A DNA stretch of 24,579 nt from CAIUMH01 sp037142475 (GCA_037142475.1 JBAXAR010000020.1:1-24579); one strand, 5' to 3'; numbered from the stretch's first letter, positions 7,252 through 15,263 are shown. Numbers and translations are program-made. The notes: a model not told the origin generated them from the letters alone.

Positions 7252-8385
7252 GTGACCCATGACACGACGCAGATCGCCCCTTCGAGAATCAACGCATGGC
7301 TGGCCGACCATTCGAACCCAAGCGGGGCCGAGCTTGCCGAAGCCGGCTACGTCGTTCCGCACTGGCCAGCGCCGTGGGGGCTCGGAGCTGAGCCATCGGA
7401 GCAGCTGGAAATCGACGAGGCGCTTCGCCATGCCGGTGTCCGCCGCCCGATCAACCCCATTGGTATCGGCTGGGCCGGGCCGACAATTTTGGCGGCCGGA
7501 ACCGAAGAGCAGAAGCAGCGGTGGCTGCCCCGATTGCTCTCTGGTGAGGACTTCTGGTGTCAGTTGTTCAGCGAGCCTGGAGCCGGCTCCGATCTCTCGG
7601 CGCTGAGCACGAGGGCGATTCGTGATGGCGACGAGTGGGTCGTTTCAGGCCAGAAGGTCTGGACGAGCTATGCCCATGTCGCCCGATTCGGAATCTTGCT
7701 GGCTCGCACCGACCTCGAGGCCGAGCGCCATCACGGCATTTCGTATTTCGTTTGTCCGATGGATCTTCCCGGGATCGAGATTCGCCCCTTGGTGGACATG
7801 ACGGGCGACCATGCCTTTAACGAAGTGTTTCTCGACGAGGTTCGCATCCCCGCTGACTGCCTCATCGGGGAAGCCAATGACGGCTGGCGTTTGGCCAAGG
7901 TGACATTGGCCAACGAACGCGTGTCGCTCTCAGGCGAAGGCCTTCTCTGGGGGATGGGCCCAACATTTGATGATCTCCTCGGCGAGATCCGAGCGTCAGG
8001 TCGCCTTGATGACCCGGTGATGCGCGATCGCGTCGTACGTCTTTGGGTTCGCGCCGAGGTGATCCGAGCGCTGAAGCTTCGCTTGGTGGCCGCTGCGGTC
8101 ACAGGGAGGACACCCGGGCCCGAGGCCTCAGTCCGCAAAGCCCTTGCCGATGACCTTGGTCAGGCGGCGATGAATCTGGCGGTGGATCGAGCTGGTGCGG
8201 AAGGAATGCTCGAGCAGGCACCGGGTACTCCAGAGCGTGTCTGGTCTCACGGATTTCTCTACTCGCCGGCGCTCACCGTCGGAGGCGGCACTTCTGTGGT
8301 TCAGCGCAACATCATCGCCGAGAGGGTGCTTGGCCTTCCCCGTGATCTTGAGGCGTCACCTCAGACCGTCGCGTCGACGACCTGA
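7252..8385 (+). CDS. Acyl-CoA dehydrogenase (FadE family)
   Basis: The 377-residue protein has the acyl-CoA dehydrogenase order: a short N-terminal helical domain, the FAD/substrate loop FSEPGAGSDLSALSTRA (about 106-122), the beta domain with WVVSGQKVWTSYAH (129-142), and a C-terminal helical domain ending GGGTSVVQRNIIAERVLGLPR (344-364). The enzyme oxidises an acyl-CoA to the 2-enoyl-CoA, passing electrons via FAD to ETF. Where MCAD has its catalytic Glu (YEGT), this protein has GGGT, so any base must come from elsewhere, such as the helix position used in isovaleryl-CoA-type enzymes. The N-terminal domain looks shorter than in typical 380-400-residue members. It is single-gene and divergent from the ligases, so may use their products. 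Some such FadEs work only as hetero-oligomers. Confidence 0.9.
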   Translation: MTHDTTQIAPSRINAWLADHSNPSGAELAEAGYVVPHWPAPWGLGAEPSEQLEIDEALRHAGVRRPINPIGIGWAGPTILAAGTEEQKQRWLPRLLSGEDFWCQLFSEPGAGSDLSALSTRAIRDGDEWVVSGQKVWTSYAHVARFGILLARTDLEAERHHGISYFVCPMDLPGIEIRPLVDMTGDHAFNEVFLDEVRIPADCLIGEANDGWRLAKVTLANERVSLSGEGLLWGMGPTFDDLLGEIRASGRLDDPVMRDRVVRLWVRAEVIRALKLRLVAAAVTGRTPGPEASVRKALADDLGQAAMNLAVDRAGAEGMLEQAPGTPERVWSHGFLYSPALTVGGGTSVVQRNIIAERVLGLPRDLEASPQTVASTT

Positions 8386-8398
8386 CGGCTCAAACTCC

Positions 8399-8875
8399 TC
8401 AGCGCTCGATAGCCCCTGCGTTTCCGAAGCCCTGGCGAATGCCCTTTCCGGCACGGGCCACAAGCTGGTCGGGATCGAAGAGCATCCAGTAGGCGTTCCT
8501 GGCGTGATCCTTCGTCCGGTTCTCGAAAACTGATGCCAGCGTCGCGTCGTCATCGGCCTCATCTTCGTAGACGAAGACTTCGAGGATGGGGGTGCGGGTC
8601 ATCAACTGCGCCTGCATGATGCCCTGGCTCGCTTCGTGGGCACAGACCTTGTCGATATCAGCGCTGCCAGGCATGCCGCAGGCCACCACGATCGATGCTC
8701 CGTCCTTCTCGATGGTGTTGACGGCGGCGACGGCCAGATCCTTGAACCCAGGAACGGTTCTTCTCAAGACGGTGAAGGTCTCGCCGTAGCCCTCACAACT
8801 CGCGAGTTCCTCAAGAGCAGCGGCACCCATGTTGTAGCGGGCGAACATGGTGTCAATGACGCCAATGGTGATCAT
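8399..8875 (-). CDS. ribC: Riboflavin synthase, archaeal type (RibC / COG1731)
   Basis: The 158-residue protein aligns from memory along its whole length with archaeal riboflavin synthase: IGVIDTMFARYNMG (4-17), RRTVPGFKDLAVAA (38-51), ACGMPGSADIDKVCAHEAS (65-83), QAQLMT, ILEVFVYEDEADDD (97-110), ENRTKDHARNAYWMLF and RAGKGIRQGFGNAG (141-154). These enzymes dismutate two 6,7-dimethyl-8-ribityllumazine molecules to riboflavin and are unrelated in sequence to the usual bacterial two-domain RibE; they belong to the lumazine synthase fold. ATG 8875 has AGGAGG four bases upstream (8880-8885); a longer frame back to 8968 is rejected. The gene stands alone, divergent from the BioD-like gene; no other rib gene is in the window. 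Lumazine synthase-like side activity is the main alternative. Confidence 0.88.
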   Translation of the reverse strand: MITIGVIDTMFARYNMGAAALEELASCEGYGETFTVLRRTVPGFKDLAVAAVNTIEKDGASIVVACGMPGSADIDKVCAHEASQGIMQAQLMTRTPILEVFVYEDEADDDATLASVFENRTKDHARNAYWMLFDPDQLVARAGKGIRQGFGNAGAIER

Positions 8876-8966
8876 GAGGCCTCCTAGGTCGGCGAGATGC
8901 AATCTCACTTCTAGCAGGATCATCCCTCGTCTGGATCCGTCGGTGGTCCTGGTGTTTGATGTCTCC

Positions 8967-9644
8967 ATGGTTCATCGCCCCACAAGGATCGCCGTTGTCG
9001 TCGGAACCGGGACTGAGGTCGGCAAGACATGGGTCTCCGCCGAGGTGCTCGGATCACTGCGCACCGCAGGGCTGAAGGTGTCAGCTCGAAAGCTCGCTCA
9101 GTCACACGAAGCGACCGATGACCCCGCAGGGTTCGATGCTGCGGTGCTCGCTCGGGCAACGGGGGAGGATCCTGAGATCGTCTGTCCTGCTGCGTTGACC
9201 TTTCCGGTGGCCATGGCTCCGCCTATGGCTGCTGAAGCGCTTGGTGTTCAACCTCCCACCATCGCAGAGCTCTGCGACATGGCTCCGTGGATCGAAGGCG
9301 TCGATATGGCTCTCATCGAGACGGCCGGGGGTCTCCGCAGCCCTCAAGCAGCCGACGGCGACTGTCTCGACGTCATCGGGGTGGTGAAACCAGATCTGGT
9401 CGTCCTCGTTGCCGACGCTGGTCTTGGCACCATCTCGACCGTCCGGCTGTGTGTCGATGCGCTGAGGGCCAACGCTCCCACTCTCGAGATCGTCGTTGTT
9501 CTGAATCGATTCGACTCGACGTCAGATCTTCACCGCCGCAACAGGCACTGGTTGAAATCCATCGATGGTTTCGAGATCTTCTGCACCCCAGAGGAAGTGC
9601 CGAGTCTCTCGGAGCGTCTGCAGGGCGAGACGCCTCAAGCCTGA
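8967..9644 (+). CDS. bioD: Dethiobiotin synthetase-like ATPase (BioD), atypical
   Basis: The 225-residue P-loop protein has VVGTGTEVGKTWVSA (11-25, Walker A Lys20), RKLAQSH (41-47), IETAGGL (117-123) and LVADAGLGTIST (147-158), the order seen in BioD, which closes the ureido ring of biotin from DAPA, CO2 and ATP. It departs from the classical enzyme: the second lysine motif, usually KPxQTG, is RKLAQSH without the proline, and the usual EGAGG is ETAGG. It may be a divergent BioD or a related CbiA/BioD-type amidoligase. Its placement convergent to bsaP-bioB favours BioD. ATG 8967 was chosen because the domain starts a few residues later; the frame is open back to 8847 but that overlaps the ribC 5' end. 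There is no good Shine-Dalgarno sequence. Confidence 0.78.
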   Translation: MVHRPTRIAVVVGTGTEVGKTWVSAEVLGSLRTAGLKVSARKLAQSHEATDDPAGFDAAVLARATGEDPEIVCPAALTFPVAMAPPMAAEALGVQPPTIAELCDMAPWIEGVDMALIETAGGLRSPQAADGDCLDVIGVVKPDLVVLVADAGLGTISTVRLCVDALRANAPTLEIVVVLNRFDSTSDLHRRNRHWLKSIDGFEIFCTPEEVPSLSERLQGETPQA

Positions 9645-9944
9645 CTTCATACCCGGACCAACGGCGACACCGAGGCGATTTCGGAGATCGATGCCCAGGG
9701 CGCCTCGGCCTGCCAGCGCGTAGCGAGTCGCCGATGTTCGAGGCCTCACGACCGACTACGCGGGAGGGCTCGCTCAGCGTTCGGCACCCGCTCCACCAGG
9801 CGTCGTTCGAGTGGAACGGCCATGGCGTGGCGTCGGAGTCGAGGTCCCTCTCGGGAAAGGGAGACGAAGCATCGATGCCACGTTCTACCGGTGCGAAAAC
9901 CCCATCATCAGCGGTCTCGAAGAAAACAGAAACAAGCGCTCGGA
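9645..9944. other. 300-bp gap between convergent bioD and bsaP, no convincing gene
   Basis: Frames cross this stretch on both strands but none shows a recognisable domain, ribosome site or independent start; the longest plus-strand one begins inside bioD in another frame. An 8-bp inverted repeat (CCGAGGCG 9670-9677 with CGCCTCGG 9701-9708, 23-nt loop) lies just after the bioD stop and could help terminate it. A T-rich minus-strand tract lies at about 9918-9933, downstream of bsaP. The region is unusually long for this compact window and might be gene debris. Confidence 0.4.
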
Positions 9945-10151
9945 TCAGTCAAGAAGCCCCGACGTACTCACGCCGGTGCCGTGTTCGACTTCACCATGGT
10001 CTCGACACCGTGCGCTCCACCCTGTTGGGGTGACCAGAACCGCCATCCATGCACCGCACTCGGGACAGTAGTGGGGAGGGTCGTTTTGGTTGCACCCCGG
10101 GCAGGCAGGATCCTCTCGGCCACAGCCGGTGCAGAAGCGGTGCCCGTCCAT
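9945..10151 (-). CDS. bsaP: Biotin synthase auxiliary protein BsaP
   Basis: The 68-residue cysteine-rich protein begins MDGHRFCTGCG and contains CPGC (17-20), HYCPECGAWM (27-36), LVTPTGWSARCRDHGE (39-54). This matches from memory the small actinobacterial protein next to bioB (Rv1590 in M. tuberculosis), reported as a metal-cluster-binding partner that supports biotin synthase. The cysteine pairs could bind an iron-sulfur cluster or zinc; sequence alone does not decide. Its ATG (10151) shares its A with the bioB stop TGA (TGATG), so the two are translationally coupled. A GTG one codon earlier is an alternative. The last residues after HGE are not conserved-looking. Confidence 0.82.
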   Translation of the reverse strand: MDGHRFCTGCGREDPACPGCNQNDPPHYCPECGAWMAVLVTPTGWSARCRDHGEVEHGTGVSTSGLLD

Positions 10152-11236
10152 CACAGAACGGCGCTGAGCGCCCCGATCGGCATCTCAAGATCCGAGAGCA
10201 TCTGAAGATCTTCGTCAGGTGACCGACCGAGTGTGGTCAAGTAGTTCCCAACGATCAGAGCGTTGATGCCTGCGGTCATCCCGAGGATTTGCAGTTCGCG
10301 CAAGGTGACCTCTCGGCCTCCAGCGAAGCGGAGGATGGTCGAGGGGAGGGCAAGGCGGAACAGAGCGATCCACCGAATCGCCTCGAGGGGCTCGACGGTG
10401 GGTCGGTCCCCGAGTGGGGTCCCGGGGCGCGGGTTCAAGAAGTTGAGAGGGACCTCCTGAGGCTCGAGGCGCTGGAGGTCAACGAGGAGCTCGAGGCGCT
10501 GCTCATCGGTCTCACCCATGCCGAGCAGGACGCCACAGCACAATTCCATCCCGTTGGAACGGACGAGTTCGCAGGTGTCGAGTCGCTCGTCGTAGGTGTG
10601 CGTCGTGACGATCGAGGGGAAGAACGATCGGGAAGTCTCGAGGTTGTGGTTGTAGCGGTGCACGCCTCCGGCAGCCAAGCGCTGCGCCTGGTCGGCGTCG
10701 AGGATCCCCGCGCTGATCGCCACGTTCAATCCAGTTGCCTCTTGGACCACGGGGACGAGCTCGAGAATCCGACCCATGGTCTTTTCGTCGGGACCGCGCA
10801 CCGCCAGCACAATGCAGAACTCGCTCGCCCCGAGGGCTGCGGTTTCCTTCGCAGCGGTGATCACTTCGTCGGTGTCAAGGAACGGCGTCGCTTTGACGGG
10901 TGTCTCGAAGCGGGAGCTCTGCGAGCAGAAGTGGCAGTCCTCCGGGCAGCCACCAGTCTTGGCCGACAGGATCCCTTCGATCTCTACTTCGGGACCACAC
11001 CACTCGAGCCGGACCTCGTGGGCGAGGGCAGCGAGGGCTGCGGTGGCGGCGGGATCGAGGGCGACCAGGGCGGCGAGCTCATCGGGCGTCAGGGTGCGGC
11101 GCTCGTCCAGCAGGGCCACTTCGGCGGCTCGAATGATTGATCGCTCCTCAGGAAGGAGGGCTCGCGCACTCGGCGGTGTGGTCCGCCGGAGCGTGATCGT
11201 GCTACTGATAGGAGTGGAGGCTGCGTCGTTCGGCAC
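10151..11236 (-). CDS. bioB: Biotin synthase BioB (radical SAM)
   Basis: The 361-residue protein carries the radical-SAM cluster motif CPEDCHFC (C97, C101, C104) after EGILSAKTGG, then VRGPDEKTMG, ISAGILD, HRYNHNLETSR, CGVLLGMGE, PLNFLNPRPGTPLG and a C-terminal AGGRE followed by AGINALIVGNYLTT. It inserts sulfur into dethiobiotin, using one 4Fe-4S cluster for SAM cleavage and a second cluster as sulfur source. It is somewhat longer at the N-terminus (about 40 extra residues) than the E. coli enzyme, as in other actinobacteria. GTG 11236 is preferred because a TANNNT -10 lies at -12 to -7; the in-frame ATG at 11284 would overlap the divergent dehydrogenase start. bsaP follows with a one-base overlap. 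BioF and BioA are not in the window. Confidence 0.95.
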   Translation of the reverse strand: MPNDAASTPISSTITLRRTTPPSARALLPEERSIIRAAEVALLDERRTLTPDELAALVALDPAATAALAALAHEVRLEWCGPEVEIEGILSAKTGGCPEDCHFCSQSSRFETPVKATPFLDTDEVITAAKETAALGASEFCIVLAVRGPDEKTMGRILELVPVVQEATGLNVAISAGILDADQAQRLAAGGVHRYNHNLETSRSFFPSIVTTHTYDERLDTCELVRSNGMELCCGVLLGMGETDEQRLELLVDLQRLEPQEVPLNFLNPRPGTPLGDRPTVEPLEAIRWIALFRLALPSTILRFAGGREVTLRELQILGMTAGINALIVGNYLTTLGRSPDEDLQMLSDLEMPIGALSAVL

Positions 11237-11248
11237 AGCCACACGGTA
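11237..11248 (-). promoter_or_regulatory. Leaderless -10 promoter of bioB
   Basis: TACCGT (11248-11243 on the minus strand) is at -12 to -7 from GTG 11236. No Shine-Dalgarno sequence precedes this GTG. The match helped choose the start, so it is not independent evidence. A BirA-like or BioQ-like operator palindrome was not recognised nearby. Confidence 0.45.
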
Positions 11249-11282
11249 GCGGCCCGAGCGGGCCTGATGATGAGGAGGCCAC

Positions 11283-12590
11283 ATGGCCTGGGACTTCGAG
11301 ACCGAACCAGAGTTCGAAGAGAAGCTTGAGTGGATGCGCGGATTCGTCCGTGACGAGATCTTTCCGATCGAAACTCTTGAGCTTTCCTACGACCAAGTGG
11401 CGGCCGTGATCAAGCCACTCCAAGAGCAGGTCAAGCAACGAGGGCTGTGGGCGGCCCACCTCCCCACCGAGCTTGGTGGTGGCGGCTTCGGGCAGGTCAA
11501 GCTCGGCCTGATGCATGAGATTCTCGGGCAGAGCCCCTACGCGCCACTGGTCTTCGGGAACAACGCTCCTGATTCCGGCAATGCCGAACTCCTGGCCGTC
11601 GGCATCGAGATGGCTGATCGGGACGACCATCGGACCAAGTGGCTTGAGCCGCTTCTGAATGGGACGCTTCGCAGCGGCTTCTCGATGACCGAGCCCAACA
11701 CCGCGGGTTCGGATCCGACGTTGCTCTCCACGAGGGCAGTCCGAGACGGTGACGAGTGGGTCATCGATGGTCGCAAGTGGTACACGACCAACGGCTCGGT
11801 GGCGAACTTCCTGATCGTCATGGCGGTGACCAACCCTGACGTTCACCCGTATCAGGGCTCCTCGATGATCATCGTGCCGGTCGACACCCCCGGACTGACG
11901 ATCCTGCGCGACGTCGGCTCCATGGATGACCCGTCTGTGGTCTACGGCAAGTTCGGCAACCACGCCGAGGTTCTCTACGAGTCGGTGCGTGTGCCCTACA
12001 ACAACCTCGTTGGTGACGAAGGTGCAGGTTTCGCTCTCGCCCAGGCTCGCCTCGGGCCCGGTCGGATCCACCACTGCATGCGCTGGCTCGGCCAGTCCCA
12101 GCGGGCCTTCGACATGATGTGTGAGCGGGCCCTGTCTCGCTACACCCACAAGTCGCTGCTGGCGGAGAAGCAGACCATCCAGAACTGGATCGCCGACTCG
12201 ATGGCCGAGATGCATGCGGCTCGCCTCATGACACTGCAGGCCGCGTGGAAGATGGACAAGGTCGGCGCCTCCGCCTCACGAGTCGAGATCGCCATGATCA
12301 AGTACTACGGCGCACAGGTGCTCTACAACGTGATCGACCGTTCACTCCAGACTCACGGATCGCTGGGTTATTCCTCCGACATGCCACTCGAGGCGATGTA
12401 CCGCGCCGCCAGAGCCGCTCGGATCTATGACGGCCCCGACGAGGTTCACCGCCAGACGGTTGCTCGCTCCGCCTTGAAGCGATACCAAGCAAGTGAGACC
12501 CCCACCGAGCACATCCCGACTCGACAGGCCGCAGCCAAAGCCAAGTTCGCCGAGATGCTCGAGATGCTCACCGCCGACCAGGGCGCCTGA
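11283..12590 (+). CDS. Acyl-CoA dehydrogenase, ACAD10/11-like C-terminus
   Basis: The 435-residue protein has FSMTEPNTAGSDPTLLSTRA (about 133-152), EWVIDGRKWYTTNGS (158-172), a long central loop with VGSMDDPSV, LGPGRIHHCMRWLGQSQRAFD, QTHGSLGYSSDMPLE and RIYDGPDEVHRQTVARSAL (380-398). It should oxidise an acyl-CoA to the enoyl-CoA with FAD. At the site of the MCAD catalytic glutamate it has Asp383 (YDGPDE); a DGPDEVH motif is characteristic, as I recall, of the ACAD10/ACAD11 branch, which can use branched or hydroxylated substrates. ATG 11283 has AGGAGG (11273-11278) with a 4-nt spacer, so it is a normal leadered start 46 bp from the divergent bioB start. The C-terminal 35 residues are charged and probably helical. 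It ends at a shared hairpin. Confidence 0.92.
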   Translation: MAWDFETEPEFEEKLEWMRGFVRDEIFPIETLELSYDQVAAVIKPLQEQVKQRGLWAAHLPTELGGGGFGQVKLGLMHEILGQSPYAPLVFGNNAPDSGNAELLAVGIEMADRDDHRTKWLEPLLNGTLRSGFSMTEPNTAGSDPTLLSTRAVRDGDEWVIDGRKWYTTNGSVANFLIVMAVTNPDVHPYQGSSMIIVPVDTPGLTILRDVGSMDDPSVVYGKFGNHAEVLYESVRVPYNNLVGDEGAGFALAQARLGPGRIHHCMRWLGQSQRAFDMMCERALSRYTHKSLLAEKQTIQNWIADSMAEMHAARLMTLQAAWKMDKVGASASRVEIAMIKYYGAQVLYNVIDRSLQTHGSLGYSSDMPLEAMYRAARAARIYDGPDEVHRQTVARSALKRYQASETPTEHIPTRQAAAKAKFAEMLEMLTADQGA

Positions 12591-12601
12591 CCTCGAGGCG
12601 T

Positions 12602-12635
12602 AGCCACTGATCAGGCTCCGGCCCGATCAGTGGCT
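12602..12635. terminator. Bidirectional hairpin between convergent dehydrogenase and P450 genes
   Basis: AGCCACTGATC (12602-12612) and GATCAGTGGCT (12625-12635) are perfect 11-bp complements with a 12-nt loop. They sit 12 nt after the dehydrogenase stop and 9 nt beyond the P450 stop. There is no strong T-run on either side, as is common in GC-rich actinobacteria. Confidence 0.7.
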
Positions 12636-12644
12636 GTGTCGAGA

Positions 12645-13835
12645 TCAGATGAATCGCAGGTGTGCCTCTGTGGTGCCAGCGATGATCGAACTTGGGCTCC
12701 GAGACACAGAACCGGCGAGTTCGATCGAGGTGAACCGATCGAGAATCTCCTCGAGGATGATCCTTGCCTCGAGACGGGCCAACGGCGCTCCGAGACAGAA
12801 GTGGGTGCCGAAGCCGAGGCTCAAATGCGGGTTGGGGTCTCGGGTGACATCAAGGTGCTCGGCGGTGGGGCCGAAGACCTCAGGGTCCCGGTTGGCCGCC
12901 GCATAGATCATGAGGACCGGGTCACCCTTGGCAATGGCCTGGCCATGGAGCGTGGTATCGGTCGTGGCAGTGCGCATGAACGAGATCACAGGGGCCGTCC
13001 ATCGGAGCAGCTCTTCGACAGCCAGGGGGATCGCGGAACGATCGGCCTTGATGATCTCGAGCTGTTCAGGGTTCTCGGCAAGGGCGACGAGACCTCCTGA
13101 GATCAGATTCCTCGTCGTCTCGTTGCCTGCGACCAAGAGCTGGATCAGAAACATCGCCAACTCGGCCTCGGAGAGTTCTTCACCCTCAATGGTGGCGGTG
13201 GCCAATTGAGACGCAACGTCGTCGGTCGGGTTCGCTCGCCGATCTGCCGCCAGACCGATGAGGTACTCCCACATAGCGATCTGGCTCAGACCTCGTTCCT
13301 CGTCGGTGAAGTTCCCCGCACCCGGAATGGCAGCTTCGGACCATTCGAAGAAGGTGGGCCAGCGCTCGGTGTCGGTTCCGAGGAGGGCGCAGATCACCTG
13401 AAGCGGATAGGGCACCGCCAGGGTTGAGACAATGTCGACCGCCTCACCATTGGGAAGCTGGTCAGCCAGCGTGACGGCCATTGCTCGAATCGTCTCTTCG
13501 AGGGGACGTACTGAGGTTGGCTTGAAACTCGGCTGAACAAGCCGTCGGTAGCGGGTGTGAGCCGGTGGGTCGGTGTGCATCATCGTCGGCGGCGTGTCGT
13601 AGGAATGGCCGATCTCGTCGAGGAGGATCCCTGAGCCGGAACGGAACCGTCCAGGATCGACACTGACTTCGCTCACGACTCGGTGGCCCGTCAGGGCCCA
13701 GAAGCCCCTTGATTCGCACCAGAGCACCGGGCTCTCGGAGCGGAGGCGGCGATAGAGGTCGTAGGGATCACCCAAGTGGAGCTCAGGGTCGAGGAGCTGT
13801 TCGGCGAGAGCAGACCCAGGATGCGAGACCGTCAT
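12645..13835 (-). CDS. Cytochrome P450
   Basis: The 396-residue soluble P450 has HTDPPAHTRYRRLVQPSF (about 87-104), the I-helix oxygen-binding motif AGNETT (236-241), the K-helix ExxR (E275-R278), an NRDP motif (315-318) and the heme loop GFGTHFCLG with the axial Cys347. It should be a class I, ferredoxin-dependent monooxygenase. The AGNETTRN and GTHFCLG patterns resemble actinobacterial CYP125/CYP142-type and related lipid hydroxylases, but the family cannot be fixed without a search. The ATG overlaps the amidase stop codon as ATGA, so the two are co-translated. No ferredoxin gene is adjacent. The substrate is unknown; a steroid, fatty acid or amide-containing molecule would fit the neighbours. 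Confidence 0.95.
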   Translation of the reverse strand: MTVSHPGSALAEQLLDPELHLGDPYDLYRRLRSESPVLWCESRGFWALTGHRVVSEVSVDPGRFRSGSGILLDEIGHSYDTPPTMMHTDPPAHTRYRRLVQPSFKPTSVRPLEETIRAMAVTLADQLPNGEAVDIVSTLAVPYPLQVICALLGTDTERWPTFFEWSEAAIPGAGNFTDEERGLSQIAMWEYLIGLAADRRANPTDDVASQLATATIEGEELSEAELAMFLIQLLVAGNETTRNLISGGLVALAENPEQLEIIKADRSAIPLAVEELLRWTAPVISFMRTATTDTTLHGQAIAKGDPVLMIYAAANRDPEVFGPTAEHLDVTRDPNPHLSLGFGTHFCLGAPLARLEARIILEEILDRFTSIELAGSVSRSPSSIIAGTTEAHLRFI

Positions 13836-15238
13836 CCGATCGCCGCCACATCACTGAAGCCGATTGCCAGCTCGAGCGCTCCGGTGGCCCGCAGGACGGC
13901 GAGATCAGCATGCTGCGGCCCGACCACCTGCATGCCGATCGGCACGCCACTCGAGGCCATGCCGACACACACGCTTGAGGCGGGCGAGCGAGTCATGTTG
14001 AAGGGATACGTCATCCGAACCCAGTTCACGTCCGTTTCGCCGTTGATGAGCCCGAGTCCGCCAAGGGCTGATGGAGGGACGACACCGGCCATGGTGGGGG
14101 TCAGCAGGAGTCGGACATTGTGGAACATCTCGACGAGGCGAAGATTGAGGAGGTGGGCCTCATCAAGAGCACGTACGAGATCGATCCCGCCGCTCCCGGC
14201 CCCTCCGTCGACGATCATCCGCAAGATGGGGTCGGTCTTCTCGTAGCGCTCATCATCGGCGAGGTGGGCCATCGAACGTGCGAGGCACGATCCGACGATG
14301 GTGAGCCACGAATCGACACAGTCCTCGTCAAAGGGGCCGGAGATCTCAACGACCTCGACACCGAGATCGTCGAGTTTGGCCAGCGCCGACTCACACGCAG
14401 CGAGGACTTCGCGATCAACGGGTGCGTAGCCAAGGTCCGGGGACCAGCCAACGCGTGCGGGCAGGCGAGGCTCGATCATGGCATCGAGGTAGGACGCCTC
14501 GGGCTTGGGGAGCGAGCCAAGATCGCTTGGGTCAGGACCGATGACCACCTCGAGAGCAGCCGCGACATCGAAGATTGAACGTGCCATCGGACCTTTCGAG
14601 CTCAACTCAAGCCACCCTGGGGCGTGGGGGCCTCCGTTGGGGACTCGGCCGAAGGACGTCTTCATTCCACTGAGTCCACAGGCGGCCGAGGGAATCCGGA
14701 TCGATCCGCCTCCATCGGAGCCTGTGCCAAGCGGAACCATGCCTGCGGCGATGGCTGCAGCGGTTCCACCGGATGAACCACCGGGGGAGTGATCGAGATT
14801 CCAAGGGTTACGGGTGAGTCCGTGAAGGGCGTTGTCCGTTCGTGAGGTCCAGCCGAACTCGGGGGTGTTGGTCTTTCCCACCACGACACATCCCGCTTGA
14901 CGAAGGCGGGCTACGAGAACCGAGTCCGACGTGGCGACCGCGACGTCGGAAAGTAAGGGTGAGCCCTGGGTCGTCTGGAATCCAGCAGCGTCCTCGAGAT
15001 CCTTGACCCCAATGGGAATTCCGGCGAGTGGGCCGGGGTCGCCGCCAGCAGCCACCAGCTGGTCAATGGCTGCCGCCTGCTCGAGCGCGTGGGCCTCATT
15101 AACCGCCACGAACGCGTTGATCGAGTCGTTCAGCGAAGCGATGCGCTCGAGACTGTGCGTGGTGAGCTCAGTGGCGGATACCTCACCGGTGCGAACCTTT
15201 GCGGCGAGATCGGTGACTCTGTCGATGCGGAAGTCCAT
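13832..15238 (-). CDS. Amidase (amidase-signature family)
   Basis: The 468-residue enzyme has the Ser-cisSer-Lys signature: IPIGVKD with Lys79, SPGGSSGG with cis-Ser155, and GSDGGGSIRIPSAACG with nucleophile Ser179; the 24-residue gap between the two serines equals that of mammalian FAAH. GMKTSFGRVP and a SKGPMAR segment follow. It hydrolyses a carboxylic amide to acid and ammonia or amine; the specificity is open. It is not GatA: there is no gatC or gatB next to it and the C-terminus differs. ATG 15238 is preceded by AAGGGGG, a plausible ribosome site. It lies 25 nt after the SDR gene and overlaps the P450 gene by 4 nt, so amide hydrolysis and oxidation may act on one compound. Confidence 0.93.
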   Translation of the reverse strand: MDFRIDRVTDLAAKVRTGEVSATELTTHSLERIASLNDSINAFVAVNEAHALEQAAAIDQLVAAGGDPGPLAGIPIGVKDLEDAAGFQTTQGSPLLSDVAVATSDSVLVARLRQAGCVVVGKTNTPEFGWTSRTDNALHGLTRNPWNLDHSPGGSSGGTAAAIAAGMVPLGTGSDGGGSIRIPSAACGLSGMKTSFGRVPNGGPHAPGWLELSSKGPMARSIFDVAAALEVVIGPDPSDLGSLPKPEASYLDAMIEPRLPARVGWSPDLGYAPVDREVLAACESALAKLDDLGVEVVEISGPFDEDCVDSWLTIVGSCLARSMAHLADDERYEKTDPILRMIVDGGAGSGGIDLVRALDEAHLLNLRLVEMFHNVRLLLTPTMAGVVPPSALGGLGLINGETDVNWVRMTYPFNMTRSPASSVCVGMASSGVPIGMQVVGPQHADLAVLRATGALELAIGFSDVAAIG

Positions 15239-15263
15239 ACCCCTTGATTAGCACTCGCCCGGG

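Noticed and set aside
9287..10033. Plus-strand 248-codon frame
   Set aside because: It overlaps bioD and bsaP, is Arg/Ser-rich with no motif, and looks like an out-of-frame shadow.
11237..11284. bioB start at ATG 11284
   Set aside because: It would overlap the divergent dehydrogenase start codon and its ribosome site, and adds residues with no BioB similarity; GTG 11236 with a -10 box is better.
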